The notes under the pieces: generated by a model | Told to the model about the DNA's origin: nothing | The model's input: only the letters and a program-made list of their open reading frames with translations | Databases searched by the model: none | In this document: positions 1-9,045 of the stretch, piece after piece | Position numbering within the stretch: position 1 is the first letter of the stretch | Layout: every line of letters starts with the position of its first letter | Translations under genes and position numbers: made by a program | Assembly (NCBI RefSeq): GCF_016618195.1 | Contig: NZ_CP067099.1 | Location: forward strand, 1,426,001-1,490,000 | Length of the DNA: 64,000 nt | DNA from: Providencia manganoxydans | Lineage (GTDB): Bacteria; Pseudomonadota; Gammaproteobacteria; Enterobacterales; Enterobacteriaceae | Direction of reading: 5' to 3'

Positions 1-1099
1 GGAATTGTGAACGACCAAAGTGACCATATGATGCTGTTTGCTGATAAATTGGATGGAGTAAATCCAACATTTGAATTAAGCCATATGGGCGTAAATCAAA
101 GAACTCACGAACAAGTAGTACTAACTGGGCTTCAGGGATTTTGCCTGTACCAAATGTTTCTACCATGATTGAGGTTGGTTCTGCCACACCAATAGCATAA
201 GAAACTTGAATTTCACAACGATCAGCTAAGCCCGCAGCTACAATATTTTTAGCAACATAACGCGCTGCATAAGCTGCTGAACGGTCAACTTTAGACGGAT
301 CTTTACCTGAGAATGCCCCACCACCATGACGAGCCATGCCGCCATAGGTATCAACAATGATTTTACGGCCAGTTAGACCACAGTCACCCATAGGGCCACC
401 GATAACAAAACGTCCAGTTGGGTTAATAAAATATTTGGTTGTTGGGGCTAGCCATTCTGTTGGAAGCACTGGCTTGATAATCTCCTCCATAACGGCTTCA
501 TGCAAATCTTGTTGTTTAATATCTTCTGAATGTTGGGTCGATAAAACAACTGCATCAATACCGACAATTTTGTTGTCATCATATTGAAAAGTGACTTGGC
601 TTTTGGCATCAGGGCGTAACCACGGCAATGTGCCATTTTTACGAACTTCAGCTTGGCGCTGTACTAAACGGTGTGCAAAAGTAATCGGCGCAGGCATCAG
701 AACATCTGTTTCATTAGTTGCATAACCAAACATAATACCTTGGTCACCAGCCCCCTGTTCTAAAGGATCTGCGCGGTCAACCCCTTGATTGATATCAGGT
801 GACTGTTTACCAATTGCACTTAAAACGGCGCATGAGTTTGCATCAAAGCCCATATCTGAACTGGTGTAACCAATTTCACGAACAGTTTTACGTGTAATTT
901 CTTCTATATCAACCCAGGCACTGGTGGTGATTTCTCCCCCCACCATCACCATACCTGTTTTAACATAAGTCTCGCAAGCAACGCGAGCTTTTGGATCTTG
1001 TTCAAGAATTGCATCAAGAACCGCATCAGAGATTTGATCGGCAATTTTATCTGGATGCCCCTCTGATACAGACTCAGAAGTAAAGAGATGTGTCGCCAT
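1..1099 (-). CDS. metK: S-adenosylmethionine synthase (methionine adenosyltransferase), 3' end cut by window edge
   Basis: Makes S-adenosylmethionine from methionine and ATP in the cytoplasm. The reading frame is open from the ATG at 1099 down to base 1, about 366 codons, against about 384 for the family, so roughly 18 C-terminal residues lie outside the window. Visible landmarks are the N-terminal start [18 protein letters not shown] with the GHPDK substrate-binding motif (residues 14-18), the GGGAFSGKD phosphate-binding loop, and the [11 protein letters not shown] and [20 protein letters not shown] stretches near the C-terminus. No frameshift is seen. It is divergent from speA, as in E. coli, and a MetJ operator lies just upstream. 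Identification is firm. Confidence 0.97.
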   Translation of the reverse strand, partial: MATHLFTSESVSEGHPDKIADQISDAVLDAILEQDPKARVACETYVKTGMVMVGGEITTSAWVDIEEITRKTVREIGYTSSDMGFDANSCAVLSAIGKQSPDINQGVDRADPLEQGAGDQGIMFGYATNETDVLMPAPITFAHRLVQRQAEVRKNGTLPWLRPDAKSQVTFQYDDNKIVGIDAVVLSTQHSEDIKQQDLHEAVMEEIIKPVLPTEWLAPTTKYFINPTGRFVIGGPMGDCGLTGRKIIVDTYGGMARHGGGAFSGKDPSKVDRSAAYAARYVAKNIVAAGLADRCEIQVSYAIGVAEPTSIMVETFGTGKIPEAQLVLLVREFFDLRPYGLIQMLDLLHPIYQQTASYGHFGRSQF

Positions 1100-1133
1100 G
1101 AAATTAATACCTTAGAATTCGCAGATTGTAATT

Positions 1134-1157
1134 GGATGTTTTAACATCTAGACGTCT
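1134..1157 (-). promoter_or_regulatory. MetJ operator (three tandem met boxes) upstream of metK
   Basis: Three adjacent 8-bp met boxes (consensus AGACGTCT) are seen: a perfect AGACGTCT at 1150-1157, TAACATCT (5/8) at 1142-1149 and GGATGTTT (5/8) at 1134-1141. MetJ with SAM as corepressor binds two or more tandem boxes, so metK should be repressed by its own product. The site lies 35-58 bases upstream of the metK start. Confidence 0.85.
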
Positions 1158-1438
1158 ATTTTAATCGCTTAACATGGAAAGTGCCACCTGTTTTTATTAA
1201 AAGAGAGTGAACACTAACTGTTACTCTTTGAAAAAGATGAATAGTTTTTAGAGAATACAAACAAAAAAAAAGTCTTTTGCTTAATTTTATTTCGAACAAA
1301 GCAATAACGTTTTGCAATTTCTGCTCAATCAATGTATAAACAGCGACCGTAATGGTTAGTTAGATATATTCCGTTATATACGAGTAGGTATATAAATTGC
1401 CTGCTATCTATCAGGAGTGTTTATCTTTTTCATTATTG

Positions 1439-1486
1439 ATGAAGATTAAACAGTTATATTGGGGGTTAATGGGTGATGATCCATAA
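1439..1486 (+). CDS. Putative upstream ORF 1 in the speA leader (15 aa)
   Basis: An ATG at 1439 opens a 15-codon frame, MKIKQLYWGLMGDDP, ending at TAA 1484-1486. It overlaps the start of uORF2 at 1476. No well-placed Shine-Dalgarno is seen: the nearest AGGAG (1413-1417) is about 21 bases upstream. It is listed because of its overlap with uORF2 and its place in the 5' leader of speA. It could be chance; the function is unknown. Confidence 0.3.
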   Translation: MKIKQLYWGLMGDDP

Positions 1487-1619
1487 TCTACTGAATAACA
1501 GTAACCAACAGCTATACGCGGATCGCCGTGTGTTTTTGGCTTTTACTTTCCTGTCCTTCTTTACTTCTTCACGAAGTTACCGTCACTTTCTCAGTACACC
1601 CTTGGCTACCAGTAGGTAA
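1476..1619 (+). CDS. Putative upstream ORF 2 in the speA leader (47 aa, Arg- and Phe-rich)
   Basis: The ATG at 1476 starts a 47-codon frame ending with TAA at 1617-1619. It begins MIHNLLNNSNQQ, passes through a Phe-rich middle (VFLAFTFLSFFTSS) and ends SRSYRHFLSTPLATSR. GGGGG at 1461-1465 could be a weak ribosome-binding site. Its stop codon lies in the loop of a predicted hairpin (1604-1629), which recalls stalling-type leader peptides such as SpeFL or TnaC. I do not recognise the peptide and it does not resemble E. coli YqgB, which occupies this interval there. The coding claim is an inference. Confidence 0.4.
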   Translation: MIHNLLNNSNQQLYADRRVFLAFTFLSFFTSSRSYRHFLSTPLATSR

Positions 1620-1737
1620 ACTGCCAGCCTAATGGTCGTATTTGTCACCGTTTAGATGTTCTAAGCACTTTAATTAATCCGAGTAATAGCTGTTTCCCCG
1701 ACATAACTGCCTAGTGTCACCACGTCATATGACGGGG
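1604..1737 (+). promoter_or_regulatory. Candidate structured leader of speA with alternative hairpins
   Basis: Hairpin A: GGCT (1604-1607) and AGT (1611-1613) pair with ACT (1620-1622) and AGCC (1626-1629), enclosing the uORF2 stop codon. Hairpin B: CCCCGACAT (1696-1704) pairs with ATGACGGGG (1729-1737) with one mismatch. Hairpin C: the palindrome CGTCATATGACG (1723-1734) overlaps the right arm of B, so B and C exclude each other. The leader ends 52 bases before the speA ATG. Switching between structures is inferred, not shown. Confidence 0.4.
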
Positions 1738-1789
1738 TTCTATCTGGCCGGAGAAAGCGTCACTCACCCCTCCATATTAGGAGTTTGTT

Positions 1790-3694
1790 ATGAATGATAA
1801 TATCGCTCGTAAAATGCGCCAGACGTACAACATCGCATATTGGGGCGGTGGTTACTATCAGGTGAATGAGCGCGGAAATGTCTGTGTTTGCCCTAATCCT
1901 GATAACCCAGAAACATCCATCGATCTTGCTGAGCTTGTCTATCAAGTACAAGAGGAACAGGAACACCTGCGTTTACCCGCGTTGTTCTGCTTCCCACAAA
2001 TCTTACAGCATCGTTTGCGTTCCATTAATGCGGCCTTTAAGCGTGCGCGTGAATCATACGGTTATAAGGGTGACTATTTTCTGGTATATCCTATTAAGGT
2101 TAATCAGCAACGACGTGTCATTGAGTCATTAGTTAATTCAGGTGAACCTCTTGGGTTAGAAGCGGGTTCAAAAGCCGAATTGATGGCAGTTCTCGCTAAC
2201 GCAGGTCGTACTCGCACAGTGATTGTTTGTAATGGTTATAAAGATCGCGAGTATATCCGTTTAGCATTAATTGGCGAAAAACTCGGACACAAAGTTTATC
2301 TGGTTATCGAGAAAATGTCTGAAATTGAAATGGTGCTGAAGGAAGCGGAGAGCTTGAATGTTACACCTCGTTTAGGTGTTCGAGCACGTTTAGCATCACA
2401 AGGTTCAGGTAAGTGGCAAGCTAGTGGCGGAGAAAAATCTAAATTTGGGCTAGCGGCAACGCAAGTACTACAGTTAGTTGAAATATTACGTGATGCAGGT
2501 CGTTTAGAGAGTTTGCAATTATTGCATTTCCACCTAGGATCACAAATGGCGAATATTCGTGATATTGCGACAGGGGTTCGTGAATCAGCACGTTTTTACG
2601 TTGAATTGCATCGTCTTGGGGTACAAATTCAATGCTTTGATGTTGGTGGTGGCCTCGGCGTTGACTACGAAGGTACTCGTTCCCAGTCTGATTGCTCTGT
2701 CAATTACGGGTTAAACGAATATGCTAATAATGTCATTTGGGCGATAGGTGATGCGTGTGAGGAGTTTGATTTACCTCACCCAACGGTGATCACTGAGTCT
2801 GGCCGTGCATTAACTGCACATCATACCGTATTGGTATCTAATGTGATTGGGGTAGAGCGTAATGAATTTACTAAAACATCTCCACCTGATGAAGATGCAC
2901 CACGTTCATTGATTTCTTTATGGGAAACATGGGAGTCGATGCAGCACCAAGGCAATAGCCGCTCATTACGTGAATGGCTTCATGATAGCCAGTTTGACTT
3001 ACAAGAAGCGCATACACAGTATGCTCATGGCGTATTGGATTTAACCCAGCGCGCATGGGCGGAAGAACTTTATTTAAATATTTGTCGTCGTATTCAGCAA
3101 GATTTGGATCCAAGCAATCGAGCGCATCGCCCAATAATTGATGAGTTACAAGAGCGTATGGCCGATAAGTTTTATGTGAACTTTTCGTTATTCCAATCGT
3201 TACCTGATGCATGGGGGATTGATCAAGTCTTCCCTGTGTTACCTATTGAAGGTTTAGATAAGCCGCTAGACCGTCGTGCAGTACTGTTGGATATCACATG
3301 CGATTCAGATGGTATTATTGATCACTATGTTGATGGTGATGGTGTTGAAACTACCATGCCAATGCCTGCTTATGACCCTGAAAATCCGCCAATGATTGGC
3401 TTCTTTATGATTGGTGCTTATCAGGAAATTTTAGGTAATATGCACAATTTGTTTGGTGACACCGCAGCAATCGATGTATGGGTTGATAGCCAAGGCAACC
3501 TTCGTTATTTGCAAAGTGAAGAAGGCGATTCAGTCGCGGATATGCTGCAATATGTAAAATTAGTTCCTGAAGTCTTGTTAGAAAGCTTTACTGAGCAAGT
3601 GAAAGGGACTGGTTTAAGCGAACAGCTGCAAAAAGATTTTGTTGAAGAATTTGAAGCAGGCCTTTATGGCTATACTTATTTAGAAGACGAGTAA
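1790..3694 (+). CDS. speA: Biosynthetic arginine decarboxylase
   Basis: PLP-dependent decarboxylase that converts arginine to agmatine, the first step of the agmatine route to putrescine. The 634 residues follow the fold-III order: PLP lysine in YPIKVNQQ (K103), HFHLGSQ, the phosphate-binding [20 protein letters not shown], and the active-site CDSDG (C504). It is shorter than the roughly 658-residue E. coli protein because it lacks the N-terminal extension and begins at [24 protein letters not shown] sits 4 bases before the ATG, which supports this start. speB follows after a short gap, so the two are probably co-transcribed. Confidence 0.97.
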   Translation: MNDNIARKMRQTYNIAYWGGGYYQVNERGNVCVCPNPDNPETSIDLAELVYQVQEEQEHLRLPALFCFPQILQHRLRSINAAFKRARESYGYKGDYFLVYPIKVNQQRRVIESLVNSGEPLGLEAGSKAELMAVLANAGRTRTVIVCNGYKDREYIRLALIGEKLGHKVYLVIEKMSEIEMVLKEAESLNVTPRLGVRARLASQGSGKWQASGGEKSKFGLAATQVLQLVEILRDAGRLESLQLLHFHLGSQMANIRDIATGVRESARFYVELHRLGVQIQCFDVGGGLGVDYEGTRSQSDCSVNYGLNEYANNVIWAIGDACEEFDLPHPTVITESGRALTAHHTVLVSNVIGVERNEFTKTSPPDEDAPRSLISLWETWESMQHQGNSRSLREWLHDSQFDLQEAHTQYAHGVLDLTQRAWAEELYLNICRRIQQDLDPSNRAHRPIIDELQERMADKFYVNFSLFQSLPDAWGIDQVFPVLPIEGLDKPLDRRAVLLDITCDSDGIIDHYVDGDGVETTMPMPAYDPENPPMIGFFMIGAYQEILGNMHNLFGDTAAIDVWVDSQGNLRYLQSEEGDSVADMLQYVKLVPEVLLESFTEQVKGTGLSEQLQKDFVEEFEAGLYGYTYLEDE

Positions 3695-3730
3695 TTTGCG
3701 ATAAATCGCCATTAGATTTTTTAAATCAAT

Positions 3731-3746
3731 CACAGGGTATCCTGTG
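3731..3746 (+). other. Small hairpin in the speA-speB gap
   Basis: CACAGG and CCTGTG form a perfect 6-bp stem around a GTAT loop between speA and speB. No T-tract follows, so it is more likely an mRNA-stability or processing element than a terminator. Confidence 0.4.
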
Positions 3747-3805
3747 AATAAAACCTAATAAATCAATGTATTTGGCAAATGCAAATACAGGTAGAGGTAG
3801 AAGTG

Positions 3806-4726
3806 ATGATCAATAGTACATTAGGGAACCAGACTGATAATTCATTGGTTTCTAACGCATTTGGTTTTTTACGTTTTCCATTAAATTTTCAGCCTTATAG
3901 CTCAGATGCTGAATGGGTGATCACTGGTGTTCCATTTGATATGGCGACTTCAGGGCGAGCGGGGAGCCGACATGGTCCTGCTGCTATCCGTCAAGTATCA
4001 ACTAACTTAGCGTGGGAAAGTCATCGCTGGCCATGGAGTTTTAAACTAACAGAACGTTTAAATGTCGTGGATTGTGGTGATGTGGTATTTGCTTTCGGTG
4101 ATGCTCAGGATATGTGTGACAAATTACAAGCGCATACTGAGAAACTGTTAGCGTCAGGTAAACGTTGTTTATCGTTTGGTGGTGACCACTTTGTGACATT
4201 ACCGTTATTACGTGCTCACGCAAAACACTTTGGCAAGATGGCGCTAATCCACTTTGATGCACATACAGACACCTATGGTAATGGTAGCCAATATGATCAT
4301 GGTACCATGTTCTATCATGCACCAAAAGAGGGGTTGATTGACCCTAACCATTCAGTACAAATTGGTATTCGTACTGAACATGATAGCGATAATGGCTTCA
4401 CTGTGTTAGATGCGGCACAGGTAAACGATCGCAGTGTTGATGATATGATTGAACAAATTAAATCAATTGTGGGTGATATGCCTGTCTACTTAACTTTTGA
4501 TATTGATTGTTTAGATCCTGCTTTTGCTCCAGGAACAGGTACACCTGTGGTTGGTGGTTTAACTTCGGACCGTGCATTAAAATTACTGCGCGGCTTACAG
4601 CCGTTAAATATCGTTGGTATGGATGTTGTTGAAGTTGCACCTGCTTACGACCAATCAGAAATTACGGCTTTAGCCGCAGCATCGATAGCACTAGAGATGC
4701 TTTATTTGCAAGCATCTAAAAAATAA
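3806..4726 (+). CDS. speB: Agmatinase
   Basis: Mn-dependent ureohydrolase that cleaves agmatine to putrescine and urea, the step after SpeA. Family metal-binding motifs are present in order: [23 protein letters not shown] and [16 protein letters not shown]. The ATG at 3806 is preferred (306 residues, [20 protein letters not shown]), because it matches the N-terminus and 306-residue length of E. coli SpeB and has purine-rich GGTAGAGGTAG just upstream. An in-frame ATG 27 bases earlier (3779) has no ribosome-binding site. It is probably in one transcript with speA. Confidence 0.96.
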   Translation: MINSTLGNQTDNSLVSNAFGFLRFPLNFQPYSSDAEWVITGVPFDMATSGRAGSRHGPAAIRQVSTNLAWESHRWPWSFKLTERLNVVDCGDVVFAFGDAQDMCDKLQAHTEKLLASGKRCLSFGGDHFVTLPLLRAHAKHFGKMALIHFDAHTDTYGNGSQYDHGTMFYHAPKEGLIDPNHSVQIGIRTEHDSDNGFTVLDAAQVNDRSVDDMIEQIKSIVGDMPVYLTFDIDCLDPAFAPGTGTPVVGGLTSDRALKLLRGLQPLNIVGMDVVEVAPAYDQSEITALAAASIALEMLYLQASKK

Positions 4727-4738
4727 GATGTCTTAATA

Positions 4739-4769
4739 TTAGGCTGTCATCTAGGCAGCCTAAATTTTA
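4739..4769 (+). terminator. Hairpin terminator after speB
   Basis: TTAGGCTG (4739-4746) pairs with CAGCCTAA (4756-4763), an 8-bp stem followed by ATTTTAA. It lies 12 bases after the speB stop and probably ends the speAB transcript. Confidence 0.7.
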
Positions 4770-4770
4770 A

Positions 4771-4889
4771 CTCGCTCAATCTGCATCAGCATTGCCTACC
4801 TTCAGCGAGCTGAGCCACATAGTGTATCGATACTCCTTTCCTATCTTCACTTGTTGCCTATCTGCATCTCGAATTATTTGGAGTTATAG
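4771..4889. repeat. ERIC-family intergenic repeat, degenerate
   Basis: An interspersed element of about 120 bp with the ERIC-type right end (CTCGAATTATTTGGAGTTATA, at 4868-4888) and a diverged centre. It lies between speB and the SDR gene. Assignment rests on similarity to the better copies in this window and to the ERIC consensus as I recall it. The rest of the gap (4890-5153) is AT-rich, with no gene seen. Confidence 0.6.
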
Positions 4890-5153
4890 ACGATTTATTA
4901 AGCAAATATGGACAAATAGCATTTTTTGCCATACTTCTTATTGTGTAAATCTACCTCTAATTAACTAGTATTTTGCTTTTTAAAGTTATTCATATCGAAA
5001 ATGTAAGTGATTCTCACTCAAAGATAGTGCAATCTATTATTATATTCTCTAATAACAGCCTATTATCATTACTTTGTAACTTGTTGTTAATCTTGCTAAC
5101 GTAATTATTAGTTTGAGTCATTCATTTTAACGGCTTTCAATGGGAGAATACTT

Positions 5154-5933
5154 ATGGCACTGAATAATAAAGTCATTTTAGTTACTGGTGCAGCACAAGG
5201 TATTGGGCGTGGTATCGCATTACGTCTAGCAAAAGAAGGTGCTGATATCGCACTGGTTGATCTGAAAAAAGATAAACTGGTCGATGTAGCTAAAGAGATT
5301 GAAGCACTAGGCCGTAAAGCGACCACATTTGCAGCGGATGTCAGTAAACGTGAAGAGGTTTTCGCTGCTGTTGCACATGCAGAGGCCGAGTTAGGTGGCT
5401 TTGATGTCATGATTAATAATGCGGGGATCGCACAAGTAAAACCGATCGCAGATGTTCGTCAAGAAGATATGGATCTTATCTTCAAAATTAACGTTGATGG
5501 TGTGATGTGGGGTATTCAAGCCGCTAGTGAAAAATTCCAGCAACGTAAACATAAAGGTAAAATTATTAACGCCTCCTCCATTGCAGGGCATGATGGTTTT
5601 GCCATGCTAGGGGTTTACTCAGCAACGAAATTTGCTGTACGCGCACTAACTCAAGCCGCGGCAAAAGAATATGCAAGTTCAGGTATCACCGTTAACTCAT
5701 ACTGTCCAGGTATAGTAGGAACAGACATGTGGGTAGAAATTGATGAACGCTTCGCTGAAATTACAGGAGCTCCAAAAGGTGAAACCTATAAAAAATATGT
5801 AGAAGGAATAGCATTAGGCCGAGCACAAACCCCAGAAGATGTAGCAGGCCTAGTCGCCTTTTTAGCGAGTGATGATTCTGATTACATTACCGGTCAGTCT
5901 ATATTAACTGATGGCGGTATCGTCTATCGCTAA
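5154..5933 (+). CDS. Short-chain dehydrogenase, probable (S)-acetoin-forming diacetyl/acetoin reductase
   Basis: NAD(P)H-dependent oxidoreductase of the SDR family, 259 residues. The order is classical: [10 protein letters not shown] nucleotide-binding motif near residues 11-20, NNAG, a catalytic Ser in [14 protein letters not shown] with Y155 and K159, and the PG turn ([11 protein letters not shown]). The sequence is closest in memory to BudC-type meso-2,3-butanediol dehydrogenases (shared GGFDV, WGIQAA, YCPGIV, SDY.TGQS). That would place it in overflow metabolism of pyruvate via acetoin. No budA or budB neighbours are present, so the substrate is uncertain. GGGAG precedes the ATG. Its stop codon abuts the tandem ERIC array. 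Confidence 0.85.
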   Translation: MALNNKVILVTGAAQGIGRGIALRLAKEGADIALVDLKKDKLVDVAKEIEALGRKATTFAADVSKREEVFAAVAHAEAELGGFDVMINNAGIAQVKPIADVRQEDMDLIFKINVDGVMWGIQAASEKFQQRKHKGKIINASSIAGHDGFAMLGVYSATKFAVRALTQAAAKEYASSGITVNSYCPGIVGTDMWVEIDERFAEITGAPKGETYKKYVEGIALGRAQTPEDVAGLVAFLASDDSDYITGQSILTDGGIVYR

Positions 5934-5934
5934 T

Positions 5935-6476
5935 GCTCGTCAAACTTTCGAGCTGTAGCTTTGCTGATGGCGTTCGCTCACACTAGTCACATACTCATGT
6001 ATGCGCCTAGCGATTCGCTGACTTGTCGCCTCGTTACAGCTCGAATTATATAGAGCACCGCTCGTCAAACTTTCGAGCAGTAGCTTTGCTGATGGCGTTC
6101 GCTCACACTAGTCACATACTCATGTATGCGCCTAGCGATTCGCTGACTTGTCGCCTCGTTACAGCTCGAATTATTTAGCGCATCGCTCGTCAAGCTCCGA
6201 GTTGTAACTTTGTTGATTGCATTCACTTACGCGAGTTACTATTTATATGTGTGACTAGCAATTCGCTGACTTGTCGCCTCGTTACAGCTCGAATTATATA
6301 GAGCACCGCTCGTCAAACTTTCGAGCTGTATCTTTGCTGATGGCGTTCGCTCACACTAGTCACATACTTATGTATGCTCCTAGCGATTCGCTGACTTATC
6401 GCCTCGTCAGATTTAAGTTGTAGCCTTATTAATAGGAACTGTTCATATTCGTCACCTATTTATGCATGTGACTAAT
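5935..6476. repeat. Tandem array of ERIC units (four copies plus a decayed fifth)
   Basis: Four consecutive units begin with GCTCGTCAA at 5935, 6060, 6185 and 6308, giving periods of 125, 125 and 123 bp. A decayed fifth unit runs to about 6476. Each has the ERIC ends (a TCGAGCTGTAG-like end and CAGCTCGAATTAT) and the central half-palindromes (GTTCGCTCAC, GCGATTCGCTGAC). Units 1 and 2 differ at only about four positions. Unit 3 is diverged in its left half and identical to unit 1 in its right half. The array starts one base after the SDR stop codon. Confidence 0.85.
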
Positions 6477-6830
6477 TATTGATATATAAGAATGGATGAG
6501 AGATTAAATAAATATAGATTTTAAATTGTATTAAAATGTTTAATATTAACTTTCTACATAATAGTTTTGTTTTATAGTTATTGATTAATGGATTAGCCAC
6601 ATTGCAAACTATTTTAAATAAATATTAATTATAAATAATCCAACCTAAACTTAACTCTGTTAAAATTCTTTTGCTAATACATTAATAAATAATATATTCA
6701 ATGATGCATATATGGTTTAGCCTAATTAAGGCTTGAGTAGAATAATCAATAGCTTTAATTTCGCGATATTTTCATTTATATAATAAATAAATTGATATTT
6801 TTCAAATAAACCATTTAATAAGGAAAGTTT
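6477..6830. other. Very AT-rich intergenic stretch upstream of the sphingomyelinase-like gene
   Basis: About 350 bp of strongly AT-rich sequence with many A/T tracts and no ORF. It probably holds the promoter of the downstream gene and looks like typical H-NS-binding DNA, which is an inference from composition only. AAGGAAAG at 6821-6828 is the ribosome-binding site of the next gene. Confidence 0.5.
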
Positions 6831-7739
6831 ATGTCGAATACCATTAAAGTAATGACGTTAAATACTTATTTACTGCATATTCCCTTCTTTAGTATTAGCG
6901 CTCTAACACAAGACAAGCGTATTAATGCAATGATAAAAGATAATATCTTTGAAGATATAGATATTGTTATTTTTCAAGAGGTTTTTAACTATGACTCTGA
7001 AAAAAAATTGCTATCTGGCATGCGTGAATTGGGTTTCTTCTATCACACACCTGTTGCAGCACAATATAATGAATCGATATTATCTTATTGTGATTCTAAT
7101 CATTGCTGGAATGCTAAAAAAGGAGGATGGGATGTTATTCAGCAAGTCAACTCAGGTATTACTATTGTGTCTCGCCATCCTATTATCTACCGTGAATATC
7201 AGCTATTTGAAGATGCAGGATGTGGAGCTGATCGCTTTAGTGCCAGAGGAGGAGTTAGAGCGGTTATCGATATTAATAGTAAAGTGGTAAATGTATTTGG
7301 TACACATATGCAATCCGATGATAGCTTCTGTATTATGAGTCATCCATCTTCACATCGTAAGTCACAGTTAGCTCAATTGGTGAACTGGGCAGAACAATCA
7401 ACGAGCGATGACCACCAAGCTATTATTTTAGGCGGAGATTTAAATATCGATTATGGTTCTGATGAATATAAGCAAGCATTAAAAATTATTGGTTGGAGAG
7501 AGCCTGAAAACTTTAATCCACAGCCATCTTGGGATTTCGCAACGAATAATATCATTCGAGAAGCTTCACCAGATGAACGGCATCGTTGGCATTTAGATTA
7601 TATTTTTGCAAAAAATGTAGTTTCAATTAATGAACAGACGCGTGTTATAAAAACAAAGCAAGGCTATGATTATAATAATAAGCTATTTTTTGATTATTCT
7701 GACCATTATCCTGTTGTGGCTGAAATTGAATTATATTAA
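6831..7739 (+). CDS. Neutral sphingomyelinase-like phosphodiesterase (endonuclease/exonuclease/phosphatase fold)
   Basis: The 302 residues resemble bacterial sphingomyelinase C (the Bacillus cereus type), a Mg-dependent phosphodiesterase that splits sphingomyelin into ceramide and phosphocholine. Conserved features in order are MTLNTYLL (N11), FQEVF (metal-binding E50), SRHPI, GCGADRFSARG, GTHMQSDDSFC, GGDLNI (D203, N205), LDYIFA and SDHYPVV (catalytic-type H292). The GCG and THxQ-D-S-C signatures point to this subfamily rather than to DNA exonucleases. Secreted family members carry a signal peptide; none is seen here, since the domain begins within 6 residues of the ATG. A clear ribosome-binding site fixes the start. 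The gene is AT-rich, isolated and lies beside the repeat array, which suggests acquired DNA. The actual substrate is unknown. Confidence 0.75.
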   Translation: MSNTIKVMTLNTYLLHIPFFSISALTQDKRINAMIKDNIFEDIDIVIFQEVFNYDSEKKLLSGMRELGFFYHTPVAAQYNESILSYCDSNHCWNAKKGGWDVIQQVNSGITIVSRHPIIYREYQLFEDAGCGADRFSARGGVRAVIDINSKVVNVFGTHMQSDDSFCIMSHPSSHRKSQLAQLVNWAEQSTSDDHQAIILGGDLNIDYGSDEYKQALKIIGWREPENFNPQPSWDFATNNIIREASPDERHRWHLDYIFAKNVVSINEQTRVIKTKQGYDYNNKLFFDYSDHYPVVAEIELY

Positions 7740-7776
7740 TTTCAGCCATGGCAATGGTGCAGAGTGGTTCATACGA

Positions 7777-8643
7777 TCAGACGTTTAAATGAGTTAAAAT
7801 ACGTTCGGCCTGCGTCCATAGTAATGAACCACCTTCATTTTCTAAAATAAAATGTTGGCAATTAGAGAAACGTGTTGAAAGTATTTTACCGAAATCAGGT
7901 GAATGGACGGTACTTTCATCTTTTTCCCCATACCATAATAATACTGGACAATGGATATCTTCGGGCTGAAATTTCCACTCTTGAAATGAAATTAATAGAT
8001 CTTGTACGTATCCTAAATTACCTTGATGAAAAGCTTGATTCATACAGTCGGTATAGGCTTGCAAGAAGGTAGGCTCATTATAAAATTCTTGATCGATTTC
8101 TGCGCTATAGTGGAGTATAAAGGCCAGCAGCCATGGTGCACTCACATTCTTTTGTAACCAATCTGCAAGCGCTTCTGGGGTATTTCTGGCCTGTTCTTGC
8201 ATATTGATAATATCAGAACGCAATATGGCTCTTGTTGCAGGATAGTCAAATTGATCTTGCCCAGCGACAATGGATAGCGAGCTCGGATGTCCATAAAAAG
8301 CTAAAGCCATAGCAAATACAGCTCCTTGGGAAAAACCAACCACAGAATATTGTTCAATCTGTTGTGAATTGAGTAACGCATTAACATCGACAGCAAAACT
8401 TGCTAACGATTTCTGTGGATCTATAGAAGAGCGGCCTAGGCCTGCACGCTCAGGGACAATTAACCTAATGTTCAACTTATCCAGTAATTCGATCCCAAAA
8501 CCTAAAATTCCGCTCATGCCAGCCCCTGTACAAAAAACCACAGGGTAGCCGGATACAGGGCCTGATTCATACCAACTTAAATGACGATTGTCAGGTAGTT
8601 GAATTGAATATTGTCGAGAGTTAACGAACCGATTAGTTTGCAT
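7777..8643 (-). CDS. Alpha/beta-hydrolase fold protein, catalytic His apparently replaced
   Basis: A 288-residue single-domain alpha/beta hydrolase, cytoplasmic (no signal peptide). The nucleophile elbow GFSQG, the oxyanion region FCTGAGMSG and the acid-containing loop WYGEKDESTVH are visible. At the C-terminus, where relatives have a GHSLLW-type motif carrying the catalytic His, this protein reads ENEGGSLLWTQAE, so Gly sits at the expected His position. It may use another His (HFILENE is nearby) or be catalytically impaired. The substrate cannot be named. It is convergent with the sphingomyelinase-like gene, with a 37-bp gap. Confidence 0.75.
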   Translation of the reverse strand: MQTNRFVNSRQYSIQLPDNRHLSWYESGPVSGYPVVFCTGAGMSGILGFGIELLDKLNIRLIVPERAGLGRSSIDPQKSLASFAVDVNALLNSQQIEQYSVVGFSQGAVFAMALAFYGHPSSLSIVAGQDQFDYPATRAILRSDIINMQEQARNTPEALADWLQKNVSAPWLLAFILHYSAEIDQEFYNEPTFLQAYTDCMNQAFHQGNLGYVQDLLISFQEWKFQPEDIHCPVLLWYGEKDESTVHSPDFGKILSTRFSNCQHFILENEGGSLLWTQAERILTHLNV

Positions 8644-8702
8644 TACTGGATCCTAGCTGTCGTTCCAAAAAACAAATATGCTATGTTTTAGGGGATTGTA
8701 TT

Positions 8703-8794
8703 GATATAAACGCGTCACACTTCGAGTTGAGCACTTCTGGCGGTGCCATTTCGTTTTCTATATTGCTAGCGACTCGAATGAGCTAGGGTATAAA
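8703..8794. repeat. Possible shortened ERIC-like element
   Basis: The ends resemble ERIC termini (GCGTCACACTTCGAGTTG on the left, CTCGAATGAGCTAGGGTATA on the right) around a shortened centre. A second ERIC-like right end (CTGAAATTCTAATTATTTAG, continuing GGTATA) occurs near 8984-9010. Weak evidence. The remainder of the 402-bp gap (8644-9045) shows no gene. Confidence 0.4.
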
Positions 8795-9045
8795 ATTATG
8801 AATACGCACACTATTTACAATATATTTCTTTGAGCATAGTTACTATCAAAGTGTGTTAAGCGTATATAGTAAAAGAAGAAGTATGTTGAATGCAAAGCTA
8901 ATTATAGCAAATAGCAATGTTTTTTGACCGTGTTAACTCATACACGTTACATCACTTTTTATATCTCTGGCCTTATCATATAGCTGAAATTCTAATTATT
9001 TAGGGTATATTACTGTCTCATTTATTATTTCTAATAGGCGTTATT

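Larger units (their letters stand above)
1100..1789. other. metK-speA divergent intergenic region (690 bp)
   Basis: This stretch holds the MetJ operator next to metK, an AT-rich promoter zone around 1250-1400, and the speA leader with small ORFs and hairpins. AGGAG at 1781-1785 is the speA ribosome-binding site. No other gene or recognisable RNA family is seen. In E. coli the same interval carries the small gene yqgB; I find no match to it here. Confidence 0.6.

Noticed and set aside
1439..1619. speA leader ORFs as a yqgB homologue
   Set aside because: The position corresponds to E. coli yqgB, but the peptide sequences share nothing recognisable with it.
5935..6476. Regular repeats considered as a CRISPR array
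   Set aside because: Repeat units are about 125 bp with no short repeat-spacer alternation and no cas genes; each unit matches ERIC ends and is itself palindromic.
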